A DNA stretch of 64,000 bases from Branchipolynoe longqiensis. Taxonomy: Eukaryota > Annelida > Polychaeta > Phyllodocida > Polynoidae. The stretch lies in assembly GCA_030323885.1 (NCBI GenBank), contig CM059193.1, forward strand, positions 90,845,825 to 90,909,824. Direction: 5' to 3'. The number at the start of each line of letters is the position of its first letter. Positions within the stretch are counted from its first letter, which is position 1. Shown piece by piece: positions 33,225-44,074 of this stretch. The notes below the pieces were generated by a model. It was not told the DNA's origin and did no database searches. It saw nothing but the letters and a program-made list of their open reading frames with translations. A program made the translations under genes and the position numbers.

Positions 33225-33590
33225 AGCTGCATAGTCCGATGAAGCATAACATTTTCAAAACCAAAGAATTTATATAGATTTGACTCTTCATATCTAACTT
33301 AGATATTAATGCACTTATTTAGCATTTCTTACCACATGGAATGGAATATTGAAACGATTTAATAGAACCTGTTACTGCTGGAGCCTATGGTGTCAGAGTT
33401 TTGGCATGCTTGCCAAAACTAATTTAACATTCATGAATTTCAAATATCTCAGAACTTACCCATTTAAGATAAAAGTTACTTAAACCTAAAATAAGGTAGA
33501 TTATAACGATCAATTTAATATATTTCTTTAAGAAACATTACCCAAATTCAAAACCATCGGACTATGAAACTTTAAGCTGCATTCGATTGC
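33225..33590. mobile_element. AT-rich MITE family, copy with both inverted ends
   Basis: Left AAAGCTGCATAGTCCGATG and right CATCGGACTATGAAACTTTA, with further inverted matching inward (TTCAAAACC / GGTTTTGAATTTGG). This is the most complete copy of the family, ~365 bp. It has no coding capacity. Confidence 0.75.
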
Positions 33591-34169
33591 AGACTGTCTG
33601 CCGGTTGCCGCAGATGGCTGACTTCCGGTGCAATGCACCTATGTTTATAGATGCGCACATGCGCGTGGAAGTTAGGCCTGCTCGCCGCCTGGTGTCGCTT
33701 GGCGGAACCAGAACCAGAACCAGCTTGAGGTAACAACATTATTCAGTAGTCAGCCCAATAGAACCAGCCAGTTAAGATGGAAAGTACCCTACTAGAGTGG
33801 TTCCAGGTTCTAGCTAATGAACTGTATTTAGAAGGGCACAGGTTGATCAATATATACAGCACTGTAACAAATGTGTATATATATGTAGATCTATTCATTT
33901 ATCAATATCATAGTTCCAATGCAACCCAAACAGCTTTGAACATTGCTCGTTTGTCCCTCCTGACACACTGACTGAGTGTTAAGCTGGAAAGTACCCAAAT
34001 AGAATGGTTCCAGATTCTGCTGAGAGATGTCGCCAGCTTAATTGGTGGGGTCTATTGTGTCGCACTGTCCATCTCGCTAGGGGGTGATGTGTGTAAGTAC
34101 ATCCATGTTTACTCAGCCAATCAATGCACAGTTTCTTGCCCCGCCCTCTTAAAAGTCTTACACATTGGT
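33591..34169. other. stretch without recognised genes
   Basis: A ~45-bp block ('GGAAAGTACC...GAATGGTTCCAG') occurs twice (33778, 33986). Nothing else is recognised. Confidence 0.4.
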
Positions 34170-34257
34170 AGTTTATTGGTTGGTTGTTGGAGTCTTGCAT
34201 CCTGGCAACATATAAGGACATATCATTTGTGGTGTTCAAGATATAAGGTCATATAAT

Positions 34258-34350
34258 TTGTGGTGTTCTCTGTGGCGGAGTGGTTAGAGTGTCTGACTTT
34301 TTTCTAGGTCGGACTCCTAATCAGTGGTTCGATTCCCCATGCTCCCACCT
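34258..34350 (+). mobile_element. second tRNA-headed SINE type
   Basis: GTGGCGGAGTGGTTAGAGTG as A-box region and GGTTCGATTCCCCA as box B, spaced ~60 bp as in a tRNA with a long variable arm. It is preceded by 'GATATAAGGTCATATAATTT' sequence and followed by a body that is not in the other families here. Stem pairing is poor, so not a functional tRNA. Confidence 0.5.
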
Positions 34351-34569
34351 CTGCCATTTTAGATTTCCACCGCTGTGTATAACTTACAGCGTCAGCATAG
34401 GCCAGTTGCTCTCATACCATGTCTATTAGGTATGGGAGGTTAAAAATCCCTTGGGTCAGTAAAAGTGTAGGCTCGCACTTTCTATCAACAAACTGTCAAA
34501 TGGTGAAAACAAGTCTATTCAGACTTATCCATGATAGGCAGTGTAATTCTTCAAGAAAAAAGAAATATC

Positions 34570-34845
34570 AAGATTGGTACCGACTTGTGACAGTGCACCC
34601 TACTCATGGTGACTTTATAGTGCTGCTCCACTCGGAAATCAGGCTGCCAGCACCATGACCCGATATCCCATTCAGTGACCTAACCAGTCCTTGCCTTGTC
34701 CTATTAATGCTGAGCGCTAGGCTAGGTAGCAACAAGTATCAATTTGATAAGTCATTGGTTTGACTCGACCGGGAACCAAACTCCCGACCTTCCGCACGCG
34801 AACCCGCGCTCTACCGATTAGGCCACTGCGCCCGGTCCGCGATTG
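34570..34845 (-). mobile_element. main SINE family, copy with head
   Basis: 'GGTACCGACTTGTGACAG' to the head (GCTCTACCGATTAGGCCACTG on plus). A matching tail scrap (TTGTTGGAGTCTTGCATCC) lies separately at ~34180-34215, likely from another copy. Confidence 0.75.
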
Positions 34846-35084
34846 GTCTAAGTACAATGCTATTTACTCAGCCAATCAATATAGTTTCTATCATAAACCC
34901 GCCCTCTGGTGGTAGTGAAAGAACTACTTGTAAAATATTTGGGAATTTTGGGGTGATTTATATTTAGTGCTATGCAACCAAGTAGGTGACGGCTGCATTG
35001 GTACTCTGCAGCCAACGGGTGGTTGGGTACCAGCTAACTAGGTCACCTGACTGGTAGCTAGGGTCACCTGACTGATACCCGGAT

Positions 35085-35465
35085 CATCATCATCATCATG
35101 CTGTCGGTCGCGATTTGACAAAGACTGCTTTAATTAATTTCATGAAAGCTGCCTGAAAAAGTGTTGAAGTGCTGCTGGCTTTTGCAAGTTACCAGCGGCA
35201 CTCTTTCAGGGAGCACATAGAGGTCTCACACCGGCAAGAACATGTCCAGACAGGCACAACACTATTTGTCCCTGCAGTGGCTGGTCAGGAGATGTTGGGA
35301 GTTCCATACATAAACCGCCCTTGATGCTGCCACAGTGACAAGGTTTTCTGTTTAGGGTTTGCACCATTAGCCTTCGGTTCTGTCAAGAACCTGTACCACA
35401 AGGCAGTGGTTTACAACTCTGCAGGGCAGGCGCATCAAACTTCCTGAGGTATTGCAATACCTGCA
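35085..35465 (-). mobile_element. chimeric LINE-tailed retroelement, copy 3
   Basis: Starts at CATCATCATCATCATG. The LINE-derived tail is only ~50 bp here (to TTAATTAATTTCATG) before the body, so tail length varies between copies. It preserves the intact 'GAACCTGTACCACAAGG' site that copy 2 has lost to the foldback element. Confidence 0.75.
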
Positions 35466-35704
35466 GTTCCAAAAGACCCAGATATAAACCTATAAATAAG
35501 GGTGCAGGTCACATGCTCTCTCTCTTTCACCACAGCCATCAGCCAGTGCAGGCTATGTACATGCGCCTGTAGCGACTATGTTGCAATTAAACCAACTACG
35601 TGAGTACAATGTTGTCTTTATGTGGATGTTTCAGACACTGAGCCTACCAGGATAGCAGAAGTAGATAAGGAATATAGAAAAAGACACACAAACTTTTCAT
35701 ACTG

Positions 35705-35910
35705 TCGTGGCTAGCAAGGACTGGTCAGGTCAGTATCAGGATAATGCATCTGACTGGGATATTGCTGATCATAGTGCCAACATCCTAGTCTCCCAGGTGG
35801 GCAACACTATAATGTCACCATGACTGTGCACTGTTACAAGTCGGTACGCGTCCTGATATGACCTTAGATGTTGCCATGACATAAAACCCCAACAACCAGC
35901 CAACAAACTA
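35705..35910 (+). mobile_element. main SINE family, body and tail
   Basis: 'AAGGACTGGTCAGGTCAG' to 'CCCCAACAACCAGCCAAC'. Confidence 0.7.
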
Positions 35911-36217
35911 ATCCAACAAATAAGAGGTTTATCAACTGTGAACAACAGTACATGTCCCCTTACCGTGAGGCTAAATGCTATCAACTACTACTGTATGTGT
36001 CCACCCTTTTAATTTGTGTTATATATATCCCATTAGGATGCTAATGAGAATTAGAAGAGCTAGACAATCAATGAGGTGACGATGCCACCAACCGAGAACT
36101 ATACATGGAAATAACGAGAACAAGAGAGCTTGAACACAGAATTAAAAAAAGGCTCTACGCAGTGTAAATGGAGCTTGTGTGGTTTTGGTGGAGCTTAGTC
36201 TCAGAAGCTTAGTACCT

Positions 36218-36540
36218 ACCGTGATCTCCCCTATTAACGCTCCCCTCATTACTGTACCTGTCGTAATCCCCCCTATTAATAACACCCACTCATTACCGTA
36301 CCTACCGTCATCTCCCCTATTAACGCCCCCCTCATTACCGTACCTACTGTGATCTCCCCTATTAACATCCCCTCATTACCATACCTGTCATAATCCCCCC
36401 TATTAACACCCACTCATTACCGTACCTGTCATAATCCCCCCTATTAATGCCCACTCATCACCGTACCTGTCATAATCCCCCCTATTAATACCCACTCATT
36501 ACCGTACCTGTCGTAATACCCCCTATTAATGCCCCCCTTG
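36218..36540 (+). repeat. ~45-bp minisatellite (CATTACCGTACCTGTC unit)
   Basis: Units contain CATTACCGTACCTGTCATAA then TCCCCCCTATTAA and a short CCCACT spacer, about seven times with small length changes. Non-coding. Confidence 0.85.
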
Positions 36541-36639
36541 TTACGGCCTGCTGTGTCACAGGTTTAGATGTCACAGGGATATATTGCGTGGTATTGCATG
36601 ACCACGTAATGGGCATATATGAGCGAAAGCTCAGGGAGC

Positions 36640-36893
36640 GGGATGTAGCTCAGGCGGGAGTGTGTCCACCTGTGAAGGTGTGGGTCATCATATCAATCCT
36701 GTTCAGTGGACACATTTGCAGTTTGGGCATATAAAGACCCTTTGCTGCTTATCGGAAAGAATAGCCTATGTGGCGACAGCAGGTTTCCTCCAAAGAAATA
36801 TGTCAGAATGACCATATGTTTGACATCCAATAGCTGATGACAAACATCAATGTGCTCTAGAGGCATCGTTAAATAAAACAAGTTTTACTTTTA
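36640..36893 (+). mobile_element. molluscan-type SINE, best copy
   Basis: Head GGGATGTAGCTCAGGCGGGA (A-box type), then 'AGTGGACACATTTGCAGTTT', 'AAGACCCTTTGCTGCTTATC', 'GGCGACAGCAGGTTTCCTCC', 'GACCATATGTTTGACATCCA' and 'GTTAAATAAAACAAG' at the end. The pattern matches what I know of molluscan SINEs; an exact family name needs a library search. Confidence 0.75.
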
Positions 36894-36904
36894 CTGTGAG
36901 CGGT

Positions 36905-37260
36905 TATTAATGTTGCATAGTCTGATGATTTTAAATTTCAGTTTTTTTCTGAGATAAATATTTTAAGTAAATCATTATACTTTACTTTGAAGTGACTTTA
37001 TTTTAAATGGCTACCTTTTGAGATATTCGAAGGGCAAACATGTAAAAATAATGTTGGCAAGTACGTGAACACTCTTGACACCATACACTTCTAGGGTAAC
37101 AAGTTCTATAAAAATGTCTCATATTTCCTTCTAAGTTCCGCCAAATGCTTTAATAGGTGCAATAGGATTTAACTTAGATATGTAGAATAAAATCTAGATA
37201 ATTGCTTTGGTTTTGACGATTTGATGTTTTCATCGGACTATGCAGCTTTAACTAAATTGC
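36905..37260. mobile_element. AT-rich MITE family, copy with both ends
   Basis: Left TTGCATAGTCTGATGATTTT and right CATCGGACTATGCAGCTTTA, inverted. The internal order is as in 25925-26165, and orientation can be read from 'GACACCATACACTTC'. Confidence 0.7.
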
Positions 37261-37422
37261 TAAATTTCGGATACCAGAAATGAGGCCATGTAATTTTCAA
37301 CATTTATTTAAAAAAAATACATTAGAAATATTTGACAAGTTCAAACATTGTGAGAAATAAACACCTTACATTAAGTTGAATCATGACAAGTAACACATTA
37401 TGCAATTCCAAAGATATGTAAA

Positions 37423-37923
37423 GGCGCAGTCACACCTTACCGGACTGGGGAACCAGACGAGAACCGGGCACTGCCCGGTACTGTACGGTGATGTCCGGTA
37501 CATGTCTGGTACCCATCTGGCGCTGTCCGGTGGTGTCCGGCGGTGTCCGGTACAAGTTTTGAACATGCACAAAACTTCTACTGGACACCGCCGGACTGAC
37601 GTGTCCGGTTGGTGTCCGGTTTGTCTGGTACATGTCCAGTACCCATCTGGTACCCATCCGTACATGTCCGGTACCCATCCATTGGTGTCCGGTTTGTCCA
37701 TTTTGTCTGGTACATGTCTGGTACCCATCCGTTTCTTGTCTGGTTCTCATCTGGTACATGTACGGTACATGTATGCTACTTGTCTGGTTGCCCGGCGGCA
37801 ATTGACCCACTTCTGCTCCATTTCGATACATTTTGATACATTTTGTGTACCGGAGAGCGCGGAATAGAAAATTCTTTGTCGGGTGGTCTCCGGTACTCAG
37901 TCCGGTACAGTGTGACAGGCGCT
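37423..37923. mobile_element. 501-bp PIF/Harbinger-like MITE with internal TCCGGTAC repeats
   Basis: Flanked by TAA on both sides (37420-37422, 37924-37926). The ends AGGCGCAGTCACACC and (inverse) AGCGCCTGTCACACTG converge to TACCGGACTG. The interior is many TGTCCGGTACATGTCTGGTA variants. The 155-codon open frame is repeat translation. Confidence 0.7.
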
Positions 37924-37926
37924 TAA

Positions 37927-38640
37927 GCAAATAATAATATTATTATACTCCGTAAGTCTCAACACTATACCAGTGGCGCCACCTGCGGCCTTCCTCACCT
38001 CCATTGGATGTTGACAAGTGTCAGTCGCATCGGAGGATGTTTTCTTATCATCCTGTCCGTTTGTTGTTTGTGTTGTCTAGTGTAAATAATATGCTGTGTA
38101 TTAAAGTATGGGAGTATAAATCAAGGACAGAGCACCCCACTGTTAATCGCTCACTGAGAAATATGCATTTTGGCACTCAGTCTACTTCCAGATTTTGCCG
38201 CTGGCGCCACCAGCGCACGGCCAAACCCCAATGTCTACCGTCACGAAGAAATGTACAGGAAAGGTGAAATTATCAGTTTTGTGTCAAATAACAAGCAAAA
38301 CTAATCTCAAATACAAATTTGAAGTGGTTAAATTGTGTCAAATGACAGCAAGATTTAACTCATGAAAAATAGCTAATATAAGATATATTTTATTCCATTA
38401 ACGCTTTATTCCATCTGGGTATCACGTGACAATTCCAAGCTAGACACCTACCTTATATACCAACCACCCTGGTGTCAATCCAGGGAACTAGAGTGTGTTG
38501 ATTTTGTTGGGACCAAGGTAGATAAAAGATTCATCTCTATGCAGAGTAGGGGTGAAGAACAACGCATTAGAAAAGGTAGGGAGCGGTAAATGAAATGACC
38601 AGATACATTCTTAATTTAAGAAGCAAAATAATTATATTCT
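37927..38640. other. stretch without recognised genes
   Basis: No domain is recognised in the short frames; no repeat edge is seen. Confidence 0.35.
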
Positions 38641-38649
38641 TCACTTCAT

Positions 38650-39195
38650 CATGCTGTCGGTCGCGATGCAACAAAGAATCCTTTCATTACTTGACTGCCA
38701 CTCTCCATTTAGTTCTCTGCTGTGAGTGTGATGTCCATGAGTCGGTCTTAATATCTCTCAGCTTTAGGTTTCTCTTGATGGTATCCTTGAACCGGAGTCG
38801 AGGGCACTCTCTCTTTCTGTAACCAGAAGAGAGTTGAGAGTAGCGGATCTGCTTTGGTAGCCTGACTGATGACTTCCTCATTAGGTGTCCAGTCCACCGG
38901 AGATTCTTTTTGATCAGCAGATCTTCCATAGAGGGCAGCCCCATCCGTTCGAGTATTTCCTTATTTGTCACTTTGTCCTTCCAGGTTAGCCTCATTGTAG
39001 AGTTGGGTTGGTACAGCACCTCCATCTTCTTGATGTTAATCTTCAGGCCAAACTTCTTTGACATATCGGAGAAAGTGTCCACTATTTTCTGGATCTCATC
39101 AGCAGAGTGGGCAACCAATGCACTGTCATCTGCAAATAGCAGCTCTCTCACCAGTATCTGAGTAGTCTTGGTCTTCACATACATGTTCATATTAA
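38650..39195 (-). pseudogene. LINE reverse transcriptase 3' fragment
   Basis: A minus-strand frame of 167 residues. It has the RT catalytic box region LLFADDSALVAHS, then GLKINIKKMEVLYQP (palm/thumb side), then jumps to KDKVTNKEILERMGLPS, LRWTGHLMR, RLPKQI and PRLRFKDTIKRNLK, a C-terminal layout known from many animal non-LTR elements. The segment normally between VLYQP and the KDKV part is missing, so there is an internal deletion. The frame ends at 38687; a short tail with CATCATG follows to ~38650. This is the source of the tails on the chimeric elements. Clade not assigned. Confidence 0.85.
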
Positions 39196-39439
39196 CCCGC
39201 TACTTTTGATTTGAAAAATATAATAAAATATGTAGCTTAATGGATTTAAAAAAGTCAAATCAACATCATTCTGGAGTCGTCATAATTATTGTATTTTTGC
39301 ATTCTCGCCCACTTCACCAACTCTGTGCCAATATAGATAGCCATTCGATACTGGAACCGGTAGGGGTGAATCTTTTATCTAGAACTAGGGATGAGAGGGT
39401 CAACTCAAATTCAAACTGACAAACTGTGTGCGTGTCTAT

Positions 39440-39453
39440 GTGTGTATGTGCGG

Positions 39454-39497
<44 letters not shown>

Positions 39498-39502
39498 GGG
39501 TA

Positions 39503-39533
<31 letters not shown>

Positions 39534-39545
39534 GTCTATGTATGA
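39440..39545 (+). repeat. (TATGTG)n microsatellite
   Basis: A near-perfect TGTATGTGTATG hexamer run. Cys/Val frames are composition only. Confidence 0.9.
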
Positions 39546-39729
39546 GTGTGGGCCCTGTGGGTAACTTGCCTCCTCACGTCGACTCTCATTTCGGACACAA
39601 CCTATGTGCTAATTTTTCCGCTCCGCTGTAACTCCAACGCGCATGCGCAGACCGAGCTGCGGCTACCACAATTTTCTGTCGTCTGTCACCGATAGGGGCG
39701 CTGCTCATAGCTCTAGTTACGCCGCCCCT

Positions 39730-40100
39730 CCACCCCCACACATACCACCCATACTCCACCTACCCCATACCACACTCCCGCCACACTGCCTCTACCCCTA
39801 CCCACACGCCCACACACCCACCATACCCAACTAACCCTAACCACAGTGCCACAATCCCCCACTACCCCATACCACACTCACATCACACACCCACCATACC
39901 CAACTAACCCTAACCACAGTCCCACCATACCCCCACTACCCCATACCACACTCACATCACACACCCCTCCCCACACTGCCACCATACCCCCACTACCCCA
40001 TACCACACTCACATCACACACCCACCATATCCCACTAACCCTAACCACAGTCCCACCATATCCCCACTACCCCATACCACACTCCGATCACAGTCCTACC
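39730..40100 (+). repeat. CCCTAACC/ACCACAC-rich array, left part
   Basis: 'CACCCACCATACCCAACTAA' and 'CCCCACTACCCCATACCACA' alternate. CCCTAACC occurs often but never as a run of perfect TTAGGG complements. It continues at 40629 after a retroelement insertion. Confidence 0.8.
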
Positions 40101-40107
40101 CCTAACG

Positions 40108-40628
40108 TCATCATCATCACCATCATGCTGTCGGTCGCGATGTGACAAAGACTGCTTTCATGACTTGACTGCTGCTCTCCATTTAGCTCTCTGCTGTGAG
40201 AGTTGGGTCCATGCGTCGGTCTTAATGTCTCTCAGCTTCAGGTTTCTCTTGATAGTATCCTTGAACTGGAGACGAGGGCACCCTACATTTCATGAAAGCT
40301 GCCTGCAAAAGTGTTGAAGTGCTGCTGGCTTTTGCAAGTTACCAGCGGCATTCTCTTGGGGAGCAAATAGAGGTTTCACAGCGGCAAGAACATGTCAAGA
40401 CAGGTGCAAAATTATTCATCCCTGCAGTGGCGGGTTGGGAGATGTTGGGAGTTCAATACATCAACCGCCCTTAATGCTGCCACAGTGACATGGTTTTCTG
40501 TTTAGGGTTTGCTCCCTTAGCCTTCAGTTCTGTTAAGAACCTGTACCACAAGGCAGTAGTTTACAACTCTGCAGGGCAGGGGTTTCAAACTCCCTAAGGT
40601 ATTGCTATACCTGCAATACCTGCATACA
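40108..40628 (-). mobile_element. chimeric LINE-tailed retroelement, full copy with target duplication
   Basis: Flanked by CCTAACG at 40101-40107 and 40629-40635, so its full extent is ~521 bp. On minus: 5' end GTGTATGCAGGTATTGCAGG, body, then ~150 bp matching the LINE end (with 'GAAACCTGAAGCTGAGAGAC'), then the GATGATG tail. The duplication plus LINE tail supports mobilisation by LINE machinery. No complete protein. Confidence 0.85.
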
Positions 40629-41830
40629 CCTAACGACACTCCCACCATACCCGTACTACCCCTAAACACACTCCCATCACACACCCCTACCCATACTACC
40701 ACCATACCCCCCACTACCCCATACCACACTCCGATTACACCCATACCCCTAACCACACCCCCATCACACACCCATTCCAACACTCCCACCTCATTCCCAC
40801 TACCCCTACCCACAACCCACTACCCCTAACCACACTCCCATCACACACCCCTAACCACACTCCAATCACACCCCCCTACCCATACCACCACCATAGCGCC
40901 ACTACCCCTAACCACACCCCTAACCACACCCCCACCACACACCTCTACCCCTACCCACACTCCGACTACCCCCAATCACACCCCTACCCCTACCCACAGT
41001 CCCACTACCCCTAACCACACTCCCATCACACACCCCTAACCACACTCCAATCACACCCCCCTACCCATACTACCACCACAGCGCCACTACCCCTAACCAC
41101 ACCCCCACCACACACCCATACCAACACTCCCACCTCACTCCCACTACCCCTACCCACAACCCACTACCCCTAACCACACTCCCATCACACACCCCTAACC
41201 ACACTCCAATCACACACCCCCACCCATACTACCACCACAGGGCCACTACCCCTAACCACACCCCCACCACAACCCATACCCACACTCCCACCACACTCCC
41301 ACTACCCCGACCCACAACCCACTACCCCTAACCACACTCCCATCACACACCACTAACCACACTCCAATCACACACCCCTGCCCATACTACCACCACAGCG
41401 CCACTACCCCTAACCACACCACCAACACACACCCATACCCACACTCCCGCCACACTCCAACTACCCCTACCCACACCCCCACTACCCCTAACCACACCCC
41501 CAACACACACCCATGCCCACACTCCCACCACACTCCCACTACCCCTACCCACAACCCACTACCCCTAACCACACTCCCATCACACACCCCTAACCACACT
41601 CCAATCACACACCCCTGCCCATACTACCACCACAGCGCCACTACCCCTAACCACACCCCCAACACACACCCATACCCACACTCCCACCACACTCCCACTA
41701 CCCCTACCCAAGCCCCCACTACCCCCAATCACACCCCTACCCCTACCCCTACCCACACGCCCCCCCCCCCCCCCCTACCACCATTCCAATACACTCCTAC
41801 CTACCCGCAGCCCCTCCCCTCCACATCCTC
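40629..41830 (+). repeat. CCCTAACC-type array, right part with higher-order units
   Basis: 'TAACCACACTCCCATCACAC' followed by ACCCCTAACCACACTCCAAT marks a longer unit at ~40836, 41014, 41171, 41333 and 41567 (spacing ~160-235 bp). Strand composition is extreme: almost no G on plus. Confidence 0.85.
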
Positions 41831-42184
41831 CCACTCACCCCCCCCCCCCCCCCCCGCACCCCTGCCTCACTCCCACCCCCTCCCCCTACCTCCCCCCCAC
41901 CACCCGCCCCTGGGAGCACCGGTACTACTGGCGGAAGCCCTACTTATCAACCCACAAAGTTAGAGAAAGAATCGGACAGGAGAAACTGCAAGCCAAGAGA
42001 CAGACAGGTGCGTGGACAGGCAGCGACAGACAGGGGACCTGTCGGAGAAGGGGCGTCACCGGGGAGGGGGGGGGGGGCGGGGGGCGGGCGGGGAGCGGGC
42101 GGGACGGCACTGGGGGCCGGGGGCGGGGGAGGGAGGGAGACGGGCAGGGTTGCAGTCGGTGGGGAGGGAGACCGACAGAGATGA
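41831..42184. other. C-rich then G-rich tracts
   Basis: Long C runs at 41760-41880, then G-rich 42060-42150. Opposite-strand G-richness in adjacent blocks allows folding. No gene is recognised. Confidence 0.5.
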
Positions 42185-42420
42185 TCGTGATTCTGAGAAT
42201 AAAGAAAACATTATCCAACAACAATGACAGCTTCTGTGCAGATTGAATCCAAAGATAGAATAAATAAATCTAAATAAAGGGTAATTCTTTGTTGAATGAT
42301 CGTGATTCTGAGAATAAATAAAACATTATCCAACAACAATAACAGTTTCTATTCAGATAGAATCCAAAGATAGAATAAATAAATCAAAATAAATGTTAAT
42401 TCTTTGTTGAATGATCGTTG
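42185..42420 (+). repeat. ~112-bp tandem duplication, third fragment at 42940-43003
   Basis: 'GTGATTCTGAGAATAAA' to 'TTCTTTGTTGAATGATCGT' occurs twice; its first ~60 bp recur at 42940. Each carries AATAAA-like sites, so a mobile origin is possible. Confidence 0.75.
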
Positions 42421-43089
42421 TAGGGTTGCGTGTTCGAGTCTGTGGCTATGTAGGTAGGCTAGGGTGAAAAACAGTAGAGACGGAGAGAAAGAGAGAAAGT
42501 AAAGCAAAGTAAGAGTGTGAGAAGAGAGAGTCCAAGTCCCTCTGCTTTATTATTTATATGGTTACATGGGTTCATTGTAGAGTATCACCCCACCCATTTC
42601 CCCCAATGGGAAACAAGCATTCTTGGCCCTACCAATAGGGATCCAGCATTCCTGGTCCCCATGGCTACCAGTTATCTGCCCACCACCACCAAGCTGTGTG
42701 GCCCCTCTGGCCACCACCAGCCATGAACCTTGACCCTGAGTGTGGTGATCCTACCCAGCAGAGGGGCTCTGAGTGCCCCTTCCACACAGTCCTGACAGCA
42801 CCACTATGTCTATTTACATCCCACTCAGGCACCACCAGGACTTACATATATATATACATACATGCGCTTGGTCACGTATACCTGTTTCATACTAGAACAT
42901 TTGCATTCCCCCTAAAGTCGTAAATCGGAATATTTTACTTCGTGATTCTGAGAATAAAGAAAACATTACCCAACAACAATAACAGCTTCTGTTCAGAAAA
43001 GCCCGGAAATTTGCAGCGAAAACCATGTATTGTGCGACGTTCAGTGAGCACTAAGTGTGCAGCCTGAGGGTGTGGGGATGGGGGGACGA
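42421..43089. other. stretch without recognised genes
   Basis: 42600-42840 reads as single-copy sequence with low-quality short frames; nothing is identified apart from the 42940-43003 repeat fragment. Confidence 0.35.
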
Positions 43090-43400
43090 TGGAATTGGTT
43101 GGTTGTTGGAGTTTTATGTCCTGACAACATCTGGGGTCATATCAGGACAGGTACCGACTTGTGACAGTGCACACTCATGGTAATTCCACTGGGAAATCAG
43201 GCCACCAGCACCATGACCCGATATCCCACTGTCACATTATCCTGACCCAGAGCCAAGCAGTCCTTGCTCTGTCCTATTAATGCCGAGCGCCAGACTAGGA
43301 AGCGACAAGTTAAAATTGTATTAAGTCATTGTTTTGACTCGACCGGGAACCAAACTCCCGACTTTCCGCACATGAGTCCCACGCTCTGCCGATTCAGCCG
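43090..43400 (-). mobile_element. main SINE family, copy with head
   Basis: From 'GTTGGAGTTTTATGTCCTG' to the head (TCTGCCGATTCAGCC on plus), then runs into a G tract. Confidence 0.75.
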
Positions 43401-43403
43401 GTG

Positions 43404-43720
43404 GGAGGAGGGAGGGGGGGGGGGGAGGTGGAGGGGAAGGGTGGGGATGGAGCGGGAGTGGGGGAGGGCCCCCCCCCCCCCAGGGGAGAGACGCTGGCGT
43501 GATGGATCGAAGAGGCAGACACGGGCACAATTCTCCTCCACAGCGCGAAGCGGGCAGAACTTGGTGGCCTGAAGGGAAGTAAGTGTGGCATGTAGCGGGT
43601 GGGGGTGGGGGCTGGGTGGGGTGGGGGTGGGGCTGGGTGGGGTTAGGGTGGGTGGTGGGGGCTGGGTGGGAGTCGGGGTGGGGGCGGAGCTTAACAAAAC
43701 GTGGTACATGGTGGGTGGTT
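43404..43720 (+). repeat. G-rich tract (GGGTGGGG)
   Basis: Runs of 8-12 G with GGTGGGGGCTGGGTGGG units around a less biased middle part. Many potential G4 motifs on plus. Confidence 0.75.
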
Positions 43721-44070
43721 GTTTATGAGGTGGAATTGGAGAAAAGTGCTGGTGTTGGTAATGTTGATGGAGATGTGGGTCATGATGCTAATCAGGTTGG
43801 GGAAACACCTGGAATGAGAGTCTGTTGATGCAATCTGTATCGTTGATGGTCTTCAGTACATTAATTTGTAGGCTTCACTATAGGAAAATGTGTTATCACC
43901 TATATCCAGTGAACTTGTTTCAACTAGCAATACATATTTATAGCACTGGAAAGAGGCAACCCTGCTGTGTCAATTAATTGACTATCAGCCACATTTGGTG
44001 TTTCATTTAAGAGTAATTAAGGATTGAATATACATTAAACAGAAGGATTTCTATGTCTGGTGGTTGTAAT
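43721..44070. other. stretch without recognised features
   Basis: No protein domain or repeat identified. Confidence 0.35.
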
Positions 44071-44074
44071 GTAA

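Noticed and set aside
37400..37867. 155-residue open frame
   Set aside because: Entirely the internal TCCGGTAC repeat of a MITE.
39730..41830. True telomeric repeat
   Set aside because: CCCTAA appears only inside longer varied units, never as a tandem run.
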